Shown here piece by piece: positions 10,873 through 22,176 of a DNA stretch of 64,000 bases. Under the pieces are notes generated by a model. It was not told where the DNA came from and did not search any database. It saw nothing but the letters and a program-made list of their open reading frames with translations. The translations under genes and the position numbers were made by a program. This stretch comes from Neoscytalidium dimidiatum (lineage: Eukaryota; Ascomycota; Dothideomycetes; Botryosphaeriales; Botryosphaeriaceae). Location: positions 3,100,001 to 3,164,000 of the forward strand of contig CM074700.1 in assembly GCA_037367355.1 (NCBI GenBank). The letters run 5' to 3'. Position 1 is the stretch's first letter. Each line of letters starts with the position of its first letter.

Positions 10873-12746
10873 ATGAAGTTCTCTCTGATGGTGTCGGCCA
10901 TCCTGGCGGCCCTGGTGTCCACCACCTATGCTGCCAGTTCTGCGGACCTGACAGCGATCGTGGCCGTGATGCCGAAGTGTGGAGTGAGTTCCTGCTCCTC
11001 GCTCCCTTACGTCCGTATCCCAGACTGACGGTTTCAGTTGATGTGTCTCGAAACGAACATTGCAGCCTCGCCTTGCGGGCTAACAGACACCGAATGCAGC
11101 TGCTCCAACTCGACATTGAACGCTCTTATCGAAAAGTGCGTATTGTCAAGTTGCAAGGTCAAGGAACAACTGTGTATGTTAACACCCCCACCTTTGCGAC
11201 CAGGGAGACTGACGGTTGTAGCGACCAAAAATGCCACCCAGACACTATGCGGTGCTCCAGTTCGAGACAGGACCAAGGCTGTATCCGTTTCCGGCATTGT
11301 CGGCGGTGCCTTTGCGCTGATTGCTTACATTCTTCGCATGATATCCCGATTCCCTCAGTTTGGCGGCACCCTTGGCTGGGATGACGCTGTCATGACACTC
11401 GTGATAGTCCTTGTCGCTCCATTGACATGTCTTTCAGTAGTCTGTGAGTATGCTGAAAACGGACCAATCATACATGGAAGCTAATAGAATCAAAGTGGCA
11501 AACCTAGGTTTGGGAAAGGATATTTGGACAATACCCTTCGATAATATTACGCATATTCTCTACGTTAGTCTTGCGGGCCGAACCTTCTCGGATTGCTTGC
11601 TGACAGTGCCCAGATTTACTACTTTGACGAGGATTTGTACCTTTCCGCCTTACCTCTGCTGAAAGTCTCCATCTTGCTCTTTTATCTGCGAATCTTCCCT
11701 GAAAAGGGCTTCCGGAAAGCGGTATACGTCACCATGGCAGCGTGCATCGGATACGCCATTGCATTCGTGCTGGTCTCGGTATTCCAGTGTCGGCCGATCA
11801 AGTACGCCTGGCTACAATGGGACGATGAGCATGAAGGGACTTGCAACAACATCAATGCCCAGGGATGGACCAGTGCGGCATTGAACGTCATACTTGATGT
11901 CATTGTCATCATTCTTCCGATGCCTCAGCTGTGGCAGCTCCAGCTGAACAAGCGGAAGAAGTTCTTGCTGCTGCTCATGTTTTCGGTCGGCTTCTTGTCA
12001 GTCGTGCGCTTCTCTTGTTCGTCCGCATCTTGCTGACTAGTGATCCAGCGTTACAATCGTCAGTATCCTTCGTCTGCAGGTCCTCATCGAGTTCGGAAGC
12101 ACGCACAACCTGACCTGGGACTACACCGCGGTCGGATATTGGTCAACCATCGAGATCCACGTCGGCATCATTTGCGCATGCGTAAGTCTCCACTTCGAAT
12201 CCTCAGAGAGTCTGAAGCCTAACAGATTCCTCAGATGCCGGCCATGCGTTCTCTCTTCATGAACTGCATGCCGAGAGTCATGGGCCAAACCACCAAGGAC
12301 AAATCCTACGGCGCGACCTCCTCTGCACTCAGCCACGGCCTCAACAGCAGCATGCCGAAAGGCAGTCAGCTTTCGAACCGGCCCAAGGGCGAGGACGATG
12401 GCGACTTCATCCCGCTCGTTGACGTCGAGAGCCAGGCGGGCACGTCCATCGTCGGCGGGCACAGCCTTCCGCCCACCAGAGCCGGACCGCACGAAACGTA
12501 GGATCGCCCAGCCTGGAATGAATTTTCCTTATTTTCACTCTCTCCTTTCCTCTCTGACAAGTGGCATAAAGAACTGCTTATGGTGCGAATCGTAAGGAGG
12601 GATTCGACGACCGCAGTTATCATCATCACGACGAACAGAAGCTCGACCTTCCGAGCTTCTCACCCATGGCTTTCTCGGTTTTGAATGACGGTAGCGGAAA
12701 CGGGAACGGGAACGGCGGTGATAGGACTTCCGTTACAGGGCACTAG
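10873..12746 (+). CDS. CFEM-domain PTH11-type seven-helix receptor
   Basis: Predicted exons are 10873-10983, 11038-11173, 11222-11443, 11496-11563, 11614-11996, 12049-12181, 12235-12497 and 12572-12746, giving 496 residues. A signal peptide (MKFSLMVSAILAALVSTTYA) leads into an eight-cysteine CFEM module, with Cys in PKCG, MCLE, SPCG, TECSC, EKC, SSC and TLCG. It is followed by seven hydrophobic segments with the LGWDD and YYFDEDLY signatures of the fungal rhodopsin/PTH11 group, and by a polar cytoplasmic tail. Related receptors such as Magnaporthe Pth11 sense surface or host cues and act through G proteins; the ligand here is unknown. Retaining the last intron (12498-12571) would end the protein at 12501 with a 439-residue form. 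The added exon codes for a His/Asp-rich and Gly/Asn-rich tail of good composition. An in-frame ATG at 10810 would hide the signal peptide, so 10873 was chosen. Confidence 0.88.
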
Positions 12747-14242
12747 GTGTTTTCCTCTCATAACTCCTGACTTTTGATATCCAATATTCTGGCCGGCAGG
12801 GTTTTCATTCGTTTCTTTGGGGAGGCGGCGAATCTTGTTTTGTGCTCTTAGAGCGGAAGAAAGACGGGCATCATTGGCGGCGTACGATATCCATCCACAT
12901 GCTCATATTCAGGGAGCACAACTTCTGAATGCAAGACATCCTACTTGATTGCAACGCATCTTTACCAGCTGCGTGGAAGCGAGATCCGCATCGCTGTGTT
13001 TCCAGAAATTCGCTTGAGACACACAAGCATCCACAATGTTACGCCTTACCACCCATCCGCGTGGCACGCCTCGTATCGAGGCCCTGGTGGGTGGGTATGA
13101 TCCCCCGGGCAAAGGGGTGAACCGAACATCATCCAGAGCTTGGCGATGGAGCACCCGGCTGAATCCTTCCTCGTCCCGATTATGGGCGCTTGGGGCATAC
13201 ACAATGACGGCATTTGATCCATTGGAAAAGCCGCATCGTATCTTCTCGTCACCGCTCCACGTAAGACCGCTCATTTCGGCCGTGGTGGTCTATGGTCACC
13301 GCTTGACCAGACACAGCAGTTCATATCCGGAGCGGAATGGAGGCGCAGGAGGAGAGACAGGACGGTTTCCAGCAAAGCTCTAGCTTGTACAGCTAAACAA
13401 AGTGATTGCCGTTGACGATCGTCGGAGAATTCTCTCGGCAACGAACGTCGGGCGGGATTTTCGTGACGGCTGCAATCCTGGAAAGCACCTCACGCCTGTG
13501 GACAAATAGCACCGCTTGGCCAGAGCACATGCGGTCAGTCTTCTCCGTCGTTGCTGTGCCACGGTGCGCAATGGTGCGGGATGCGTGGATGCGTAAGAGT
13601 GGGCACGGAGGAAACATGGCGTCGTTCGATTTGGCTAGTGGCTCCGCATATTACCGTTTTTGGTCAAAGCTTGACAGCAAACGGTCGGGATGGAATGGGC
13701 CGCTTCCACTGCCGATCGAAATATCAGGTCCAAGACCCAATCAGAGGCTTCGGGTGCAGGTTGGAGAAATCTGCGGTGGAGGATGGACGTTGGGGCTAGG
13801 ATAAAGTTACCTTCTCGCCTAAGGACCCCGTTTCTCAGCCTTGGACGTTTGCGCTGCCGGGGAATCAATTTTATCAGGAATCGCGAGAATCACTTACTCG
13901 TGTCCCTTGGGTACCTGCGCAAGCCACATCTCAGATCTTTCGCTCACCAGGCTAGCAGGATGGCACGAATAGACGAATTAACGGAGAGCGTGCGAAACAG
14001 CCCCGTCCGGACATCCTCAGCTCCGGGATTCCGTGGGAGTCGTAGACACCTGAAAGGGGCTCCTAGGAAAAGGGCTCCAGGTTCGCTGTCTCAGAAGGCC
14101 TTTAATAGATTGATCGCTGCCAATTGTTGCTTGCAGCACCAACCATCGTCTTTCGTTTGTGCATATTCCTCGGCGGTCATATCGACGTCGTCCCTTCTTT
14201 TGATAATTGTTCTTTGCGTGCTTCGGAGTATTTCTTTGCAAT
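12747..14242. other. Intergenic between CFEM receptor and GMC oxidoreductase
   Basis: About 1.5 kb with no supported gene. Several frames of 100-190 codons are open on each strand (for example 13406-13804, 13690-14253 and 12909-13274 on the minus strand). None has a recognisable motif or splice pattern, and they overlap one another. Confidence 0.45.
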
Positions 14243-16446
14243 ATGTTGGTTAAGCAATACCTTGGATTAGTAACCACGTTTGCTGTCACTGCTTCAGCAC
14301 TGTGAGCTCGTTAGCGCCCAATTTGGAAAGGCAGAGTGCTCATACATTCGCAGTAATATTCCACCTCGCCCTCAACCAAATGAGAGGAGGTATGTCCATG
14401 AACATGCCCGGCGAGCCGTCAATTCGACGACGGAATACGAATACATTGTCGTTGGATCCGGGCCTGGCGGTGGTCCTTTGGCTGCTCGCCTCGCTCTCGC
14501 AGGGCACACGGTCTTGTTGATTGATGCTGGAGATGATCAAGGCAATGCTACCGAACAGATGGTGCCTGCTCTGCAACTCCAATCGACTGAATACACTCCC
14601 ATGAAATGGGACTATTACGTCCACCACTACGCGAACACCACTCGACAGGAAAGGGATTCCAAGATGGTCTGGAAAACCAAAGGCGGTGATCAGTACGTTG
14701 GGAAGAATCCTCCAGAGGGGGCCGAGCCACTCGGTATCCTGTATCCGCGTGCGGGAACCTTGGGTGGATGTGCAGCACATAACGCTATGATTACAATTTG
14801 TACGTCAGCTGAATGTTGCAGGTGTTCTTGCTAACATGTTTCAGACCCGCATGAAAGTGATTGGACTTACATCCAAGAGCTGACGGGTGACGATTCCTGG
14901 GCTCCCGACAATATGAGGACATACTACGAGAAGCTGGAACGTAATCGTTACTTGCCGAGTTCCATAGTAGGCCATGGATATGACGGATGGCTGGGAACAG
15001 CATTGACAGATCTCTCCCTGGTTATCAAAGACCAGAAGCTTCTTTCGCTAATTCTCTCCGGTGCCACGGTCAGTAACAGTTCCCTCAATCTCTCAATGCT
15101 TGAGTGTTGAATGAGGTCACTAACAAATCAAAAAGGCTATGGGCCAGAACATTGTATCCAAATTGCTCACCACTGTCACTGGGTTGGCGCAAGTGCTGAT
15201 CAGTGATCTTAATGCTCCCGGGCCTCTCCGAGATGCTACGGAGGGACTTTACCAGGTGCCACTGGCTATTGATGCGTCGACCTCGAAGAGAAACGGACCA
15301 AGGGACTTCATCCTGGATGTGGCGAATGCTGTCAACTCTGACGGTTCAAGGAAATATCACCTTGATATCAGCCTGAACACTTTGGTGACAAAGGTCCGCT
15401 TCGACCAGTCTAATGCCACACCGAAGGCTGTTGGAGTAGACTATCTAACTGGTCAGAGCCTGTATGCCGCCGATCCTCGCTACGCTGGCTCAGAAGGCAC
15501 GGCAGGGTCGGTGAACGCAAGTAAGGAGGTTATTCTCGCCGCCGGTACGTTCAACACACCTCAGCTACTTAAGCTGAGCGGCGTGGGTCCCAGAGACGAG
15601 CTGGAGAGTTTCGGCATCGAAGTTGTCAAGGAGCTCCCGGGTGTTGGTACCAACATGCAGGATCGCTACGAGACTGGACTTGTTGGAGAAACTCGTACCG
15701 ACTTCACAATCACCAAGGATTGCACCTTCGGTTACTCTACTCCTGATCCTTGTTTAGAGCAGTGGGAGAAGTATCCGACGGCTCTGCTCAAGGGAACGTA
15801 TGCCACCAACGGTATTGCAATTGCGATCGTCAAGAAAAGTTCGGCTGCTGCGGAGGGTGATGATCCTGATGTCCTGATCTCTGGTGCTCCGGCCAACTTC
15901 CCCGGCTACTACCCTGACTACTCCCGGATCGGTCTCTCGGATGCGAGACACTGGACCTGGATTGTTCTCAAAGCACACGCCCGCAACAACAAGGGTACCG
16001 TCAAACTCCGAAGTGCGGACCCGCGCGACGTGCCTGAAATCACGTTCAATTATTTCGACACTGGCAACACTGCCGATGGGGCGGACGAAAAGGACCTTCA
16101 GGCGGTGTATGAGGCAATGGAGTTTTCCCGTAAGATGTTCAAGAACCTCATCCCGCTTGACGGGTCGTTCAGCGAGACATGGCCGGGTACGAACGTGTCG
16201 ACGGAGGCGCAGATGAAGCAGTTCATCAAGGACGAGGCGTGGGGTCACCACGCTTCGTGTACGTGCCCCATCGGAGCTGATGACGATGAGATGGCCGTGT
16301 TGGATTCCAACTTCCGGGTGCGGGGTATCGATGGGCTCCGTGTTGTTGATGCGTCGGTGTTTCCTCGCATCCCAGGTTTTTATATTGCACTTCCCATCTA
16401 CATGATCAGCGAGAAGGCGGCAGACGTTATCATCAACGGGGCGTGA
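14243..16446 (+). CDS. Secreted GMC-family FAD-dependent oxidoreductase
   Basis: Exons 14243-14301, 14354-14799, 14845-15068 and 15136-16446 give 679 residues. Exon 1 encodes a signal peptide (MLVKQYLGLVTTFAVTASA) and is joined through a 52-base GTGAGC intron. The FAD-binding motif GSGPGGGPLAARLALAG and the downstream LLIDAGDD acidic residue mark the Rossmann fold. YPRAGTLGGCAAHNAM is the flavin-proximal block. The C-terminal half carries VILAAGTFNTPQLLKLSGVG, which matches GMC signature 2. The GHHASCTCPIG His and the late PGFYIALPIYM block form the substrate side. The family oxidises alcohols or sugars, many members passing electrons to O2 to make H2O2. Position 2 of the usual His/His or His/Asn pair falls in PGFYI and is not obviously His or Asn, so oxidase against dehydrogenase type cannot be decided. 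Confidence 0.92.
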
Positions 16447-16899
16447 GAGACGCTTCGAAGTCGGCCAGGTGTAGTGTAGATGTAGGATTTGAAGACTCCC
16501 GTGGACGATCAGGCAGGGCAGTCCGTCTCCGTCGTGTGCCTGAGTGGATGCGCTCCTTTGAACCTCTTAGTTGCATTGGCAATTTTGATTTTCGATGATG
16601 CTTGTGATTTCGGTAGACAGCGGTTGATTCTGAATTGAACATAACTTTGTGACGAGCAGAGGCAGAGGTCCTAGAAAGTCGACGAGAAAAGGGATGATAG
16701 CTAAAGAGAACTATGAGAGACGGCGCCAAAAGAGCCGAGGCTTGCCGAATGGGGGAGGTGTCCGAGAGATGGTGTGAGACGGTGACGTTGAGCGCGGGCT
16801 ACGACCGTCCCGCCGACGCTACGACGCGACCGCCAGAAAAAAGTTCAACCCCGCGTCTACACCCGCATTTCAACTCATTCCCTCCGACACCTCGCCAGC
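16447..16899. other. Intergenic between GMC oxidoreductase and SET-domain gene
   Basis: 453 bases hold the 3' flank of the GMC gene and the promoter of the SET gene. The last 100 bases before 16900 are C-rich with short ACTC/CTCC tracts typical of fungal leaders. Nothing else was seen. Confidence 0.5.
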
Positions 16900-19100
16900 A
16901 TGGACGCTGCATTTTGCGCGTCACCTTCAGATGTCGATCGGGCCTTGCAAAATCTCACTCTCTGTGTCGCTTCCTATGTCTCGCAACAGGACGGTTCTGC
17001 AGAGGCGGGAGAGAGCGCCGCCTCGGCATTGTCCTCCTTGAACCTCAAGGTAACTTTCTTGCTGTCCCTGCTTTCACTCTTCAAGAACACAGTAGTAAAT
17101 TAATTTCCAGATCACTTCGTAGGATGCGCCCGCTCCTCAAGATCTAATTCAGCGTCTTCAAGATGTCCAAACCCGCATCGCCGAACAGCCGTACAACATC
17201 GCGCTCCGTCTCCAAGTAGCCGAGCTATACCGGGCCCTTGCCTTTCCGGATCTCGCCGCAGGAGAGGCGTACAGAGCTCTCCTTCTCGTAGATGAAGTCA
17301 TGGACGAATCCGGGGAATATCACGAGCAGGCGCTGGACGACATTTCGCAGGAAATAGCAAGGAAGCCCGCAGCTTTCAGGGCTGAGCTGGCCGAGAGGAA
17401 TGCCGACAAGTTTCCTGAGGTGGCCGAGCGCCTCGCTGAGCATAAAACCTCGAAAGAAAAGTGTGACGTCGGAGTCGAAGTGGACGAAGCTTGCCTGTGG
17501 GCCCACACGCTGTGGACGGACGCGACGTATGTTTTGACGTATGTCTAGGACGGATCTTCTGCTAAGAGGTTGCAGGTACACTTTCGTGGCAGGAAACCTG
17601 CTTGCATGTGGCTGCCTCAAAAGCGCCCATGAGTTCAGCTCTCGCGGCCTGAGAGCCAACCGCCAGAACGCCCATCTAGCCAAAATCCGCGAGCTCGTGG
17701 ACCAGCGCCTGAGAGCGCATTTCGCATCTCGCGGCTTAAGTCTGGACGATGAGGACATCACGCGCGAGGATTACCCGGACCGCACCTTGGTGAGACGCGA
17801 GCTGTATCCCTGGAACAGGTCCGAGCCGGACAGGTACTCGGCTGAGTCGCTTGTCCTGCTCAACGAGCAGATCAGCGCGGTTGCGCCCAAGCTCGAAGCA
17901 CGGGTTACCGAGCTGCCACTGTTGTGTGCGGACGCTGATCCAGTGACCGGGTAAGTTTAACAGCCAGAATCCTACGCCATGCGCGACGCGACGCGTAGGC
18001 GTTCAATAAAGCATGTTCCGTATTGCACATCCATTATCCGATCCTCCGCTCTAAGCGGACTGCTGAGTCGCGCGACTGACAGGGAGAGCAGCGGCGACCC
18101 TTCGGACGAGTCAGCGCGGCCGACGATCAAACAGCTTGGCGTATTCGCGCGAGAGGACGTGGCTCCGGGCGAGATGATCCTCGATGAGAAGTCCCTGCTG
18201 ACCGCCAATGCACGCCTGCACGACTCGTATTGCGATGCCTGCAGCGCGCCGCTGCCAGATCTGCGCAACAGCACCCAAGCGAGCCAGTGCGTCTTCTGCG
18301 AGGATTGCGATGACATTGTCTACTGCGGGCGGGATTGCCACGACCTGGCCCAGGAAGCATATCATCCTGCCCTATGCGGCAATGATGTCGAGGCCATCGC
18401 CAAAGACGCGCCCGCCGCCGAGGCCGCCGACGCCCTGTACACGCTGCTGCTGCTCCGCGCCCTCGCAATGGCCGAGACCCAGGACGTCCACCCGCTCGAA
18501 CTAAAAGAGCTAAAGTACGTTTGGGGCGACTATCACATCCCGTCCGCCCCCGACCACGTCAACACATCCCTCACGCCGTCGGCGCCGCTCGGACCGACCA
18601 AGGACGCCTTCGGCGCCGCGCCCCGAACGCTTCCGTTCTCCTTCAACGCAAACGTCCTGACGCCCCTGCACATGCTCGAGAAGATGGACGTCAACATCTT
18701 CGCCGAGTCCGCCAAGTACGACTTCTGGGTGTTCAACACGCTGTACGCGAAGTTTCGCGGCACGGCTTCCGCGCGGCAGGGCCACGATGGCAAGCCCGAT
18801 GTGGGCGCCGTGCACCCGCTCTGGTGCCTCGCCAATCACAGCTGCGATCCGAACGTGGCCTGGGAGTGGCAGGGGAACATGCGCTTCTGGGTCCGCAAGG
18901 AGAGAGTGGCGTGGAAGGGGCGCACCGCCGACCAGAGCGCCAGTAGGAACGCGCCGGGCCTGCGCAAGGGTGAGGAGGTCCTCAGCCACTACTGTGACAT
19001 CGACCTGGCCGTCAACGACAGGCGCGAGTGGGCCGCTGGCGCGCTCGGTGGCATGTGCATGTGCGAGAGATGCGTTTGGGAGGCGGCACAGCAGGAGTGA
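16900..19100 (+). CDS. TPR and SET-domain protein, SMYD-like
   Basis: Exons 16900-17049, 17123-17538, 17576-17950 and 18083-19100 give 652 residues. The N-terminal half is helical with TPR-like repeats (YNIALRLQVAELYRALAFP and a second around residue 170). The SET part begins at GVFAREDVAPGEMILDE. A Cys/His cluster (CDAC, CVFCEDC, YCGRDC, LCG) interrupts it in the place where SMYD proteins carry a MYND zinc finger. NHSCDPNVAW is the SET substrate/SAM block, GEEVLSHYCDIDL supplies the late Tyr, and CMCERC is the post-SET zinc cluster. Proteins of this type are lysine methyltransferases or methyl-transfer regulators; the substrate is unknown. Intron 2 is only 37 bases, very short for a fungus, but has GTATGT, GCTAAG and GCAG. 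A long antisense frame over exon 4 is a composition shadow. Confidence 0.88.
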
Positions 19101-21355
19101 TGCGTGGCGGAAAGTTTCAGGGATCGGCATTTGACGGCTGTTTTGGTTAGTGGAGAGTTGGGTTTGCCGTGGGTTGGTAGGGCTAGAACTCGAGCGGGCG
19201 GTGGCCCTCCCCGACGTTCGTTGCGTCTGATCGTTGATCAGATACGACAAGGGGAGGCAAGGCGGCTGGTGCCTGGTGTGGAACCCGCACTAACTAGTCA
19301 TTCACCTTCCGCAAATCTCGCAACCAAGTAGTTCCAGATCCCCGTAGTATGTGTACGAGCTGCTCTAGTTCCTCACCAGCCCGCCTTTTCTCCTCACCGT
19401 ATTTTCTTGATATCTTGGCCAGACGCCGGTTATTCCTGCTAGCCTCCCAGATCCATGTTTTTCTTATATATAGACCGTGCTCCTGTCGGTTATGTGGAAC
19501 TCCAGCCGAACATCCGTCGCTACGGATTATCTCCCTTTACGAGGGTGCAAAAGACCATATGCATTCCGGCCAAAAACGATAGGTACTGTTTCCGGTTAGA
19601 TATTACGAGAATGATCCTGGGACGCATGGAATATGGCGCTGCCCGCTCGTTTATCAGGTTTCGAGCGTCGAGGCGCCTGGCTAAATGGAATGTGGGCTGA
19701 TTATTGTGGCGGGTACCGGGCGGGGGCGGCTTGGTGGTTTTGAGGGAGAGGATCATCAGGAGATGAAAGCAGATCTCGGGTATACGCGTTCTGACAAAGA
19801 ACAGGGAAGGCGGAAGCTATTCTTGCTGCGGCTGTTCCGGATGGCTTTGCTTGATGACTGTGCACTCGTCGACGTCATGTTAGAACTGCCCCCGTTAGGA
19901 GATGTCGCGCTGGCCTTGGGCCGTCTGCCCGCTTCGCAACGTGCACCTTGCTTTCACCTGGATGGAAGGTGCTATTCGGCGCCGTTTTTAGAGGGTCCAT
20001 GCGGATGGGATGCACGTACTCGGATACCGGATTAAGTGTTCCGACTGCCTCTTGTCGGCAACTGGTGATGCGGCCTTCAACTATCGGAGTCGCCGCGTGC
20101 CAAAAAAAAAAAAAATTGCATCTGAGGCTTTTGCAATGTTGTATCAGCTCACCATTGAGTCGTACTGATCCATGGCTGCAGTGCGGCGTTCGAAGTGTGG
20201 ATCTCTGTTCAGCTATCTGCTCGGTGTGCTGGCCGATGGCCCCTTTTGACGGTTGTTTTGACACGCGTCAGAGCTCGTCCAATTGCCAGACGACTTACTT
20301 CTTCTGTGACTCGTAGCCAATATTCAGGTAAGAGAAGGAACGCACATTATTGAACTCAGCTGATTGGTCTTCATTAGGTTTAGCCTGCAAAACTCCAGTG
20401 GTGTTGCAGTTAGAGCTTAGAATCCAAATAAAGCAACGTTTGTTAGATTGTCCCACTGATCCCTCGCATTGGCTTGCAAATCGATTCCTGAATTGAAAAT
20501 GACACGAATATCGTGGATGCAACGGCGACCACATCCCACATACAAAATGTCCGACTTAGACTAAGGGGGCAAGCGCTTTCGAAGACCCAGATCGCTAAGA
20601 GCGTCCACTACAAGGTTGGACCCCGTTTCCTTGTCCGGTTCAAATGAGGAAAAGGCGAGATAGAGTCAAGATTCTCTCGGACCGAAGGACGCCGGCGCAA
20701 TGTTAGGGCATCAAGACTGAAGTCCAGGTCTTATCCGTCGTATTCGGCAACGCTATGTACGGCGTCGACCTGCATCAAATAATTCTAGTCGCCACTTATT
20801 AGACCAAGGGCATACGATGCTTGCTTGCGTAGTGATACGAGCTTTCGGCACACGTGCCTTGTGTGCCCATTTGATCGGGCTACCACCCACAGATCTGTAG
20901 CGAGGCTTAATGTTAACAGTGTTAGGCCGGTGGCTGCAATTATTTGAGATAGAATTCAAAGACAGGGGAAGCGCAAGCCATGCGGCTGCAAGATTGATAT
21001 GAGCAAAGAGCTGAGAGGTTAAGACGTGTAATGACGCGGCAATCTTGCCGAAGTTCAATGAAAGAGAGAAGCAGCCTTGGCGACCTAGGCATCCAATGCC
21101 AACAATCACTTGTATCGTATACCCTTGAATCTTGGCGGCTTATAGGCCTGCTTAGCGATTCAGTGCAAATGCCACGCTGATAGTTTGCTGTTTCGGGTCA
21201 TGGTTGCTAATTTTGAACGGCTTCGATTTTCTTAGTAATGACTTTTCGTTCAGCATAGGCTGCCACACTGCGACGTTCTGGCGAAGAGCCACTAGCATGT
21301 TCCGTTACTCCAATTCCATGCAATAAATATGATACAGGCATTCGCTTCGCCAGTC
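19101..21355. other. Intergenic, 3' flanks of two convergent genes
   Basis: About 2.25 kb lies between the SET gene and the convergent DUF5321 gene. No gene is supported: the open frames are short and motif-free. An A14 run is at 20102-20115. Confidence 0.45.
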
Positions 21356-22176
21356 CTAATAGAATCCAATCGTTTTTCTTTGATCCTGCGGAACGACGTG
21401 GTCCACACTGGCCACCGTATCCTTGGAATCGTTTCCTGGGGTCGAGGATGATGGTGTTGTAGTACGTGCAACCTCGGCCACCGACGCCTTCCTGCGTTTT
21501 CGCGACTGCCATGTCCGATCCTCCTCCTCGATCTCTTTCAAAGCTGTTCCGTATGTTAGCCGTGCTGTCTCGTCCTCGTATTTGCAAATCCATTGAGTCA
21601 CAAGAAGGGGCTAGACGCCCGTCAATACAGCGGCAAACAGCTGTATATCCATGATGGATCCTTCCATGAAAGCAATGGCCTATACAAGGAACAGGTGTTC
21701 CTACCTTCTTCCCATTCCTTCTCATTTTCCTGCCGCCCCGTACCTAGGATTTCCTCGACATCGACACTCTCTCCTCTCTGGACTTTTTCCAAGACTTCAC
21801 GTAGCAACGCGATTTTTGCATCCGCCTTCCTTGTAAAGTCGGCGACGTCTCTCCGCAACACCAACATGTTGATCGCGTTGGAGCCCACCAGCAGCGCGAA
21901 CATGATCCAAATTGAAGCTGGGTTCCAATCTTTTGCCCACCACTCCTTCCATGTAAACGGTCTCTTGTTCGCGGATCGAAAGTGCTTCGGAATCAGATTC
22001 TGCCAGAGGCTAGGCTGGACGACGCGCGGAAGCCGTTCGGCAGAGGTTGAATAGCTGCGGGCGGTGCAGACGAGGCATTGGGGGCGAGTCACTGGCGCTA
22101 CAGATACAGTCGAGACAGCGGGGACGGCTGAGTGCGCGCGCGCTAGGCGAGCGAGGGAGGAGCGCGTGGATGCCAT
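21356..22176 (-). CDS. DUF5321-type mitochondrial membrane protein
   Basis: Minus-strand exons 22176-21705 and 21543-21356 give 219 residues, with a 161-base intron (GTAGGA donor, ACAG acceptor). The first 45 residues are Arg/Ser/Ala-rich without acids, a typical mitochondrial presequence. FTWKEWWAKDWNPASIWIMFALLVGSNAIN (split here only for reading) runs into a single membrane helix at about residues 88-108. A coiled, charged helix then carries DAKIALLREVLEKVQRGE and the LGTG motif before KEWEE. The intron falls exactly between EWEE and ALKEIEEEDRTW, which fixes the splice. The layout matches the fungal DUF5321 family, a single-pass mitochondrial inner-membrane protein group without a firm biochemical role. 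The Ser/Thr-rich tail is probably disordered. Confidence 0.85.

Noticed and set aside
13406..14253. Overlapping plus-strand frames (13406-13804 and 13690-14253) upstream of the GMC gene
   Set aside because: No motifs, odd composition, and the second overlaps the GMC start in another frame.
18510..19250. 246-codon minus-strand frame over the SET-domain gene
   Set aside because: It is antisense to a clear SET exon. The frame is open only because of strong C/G-ending codons.
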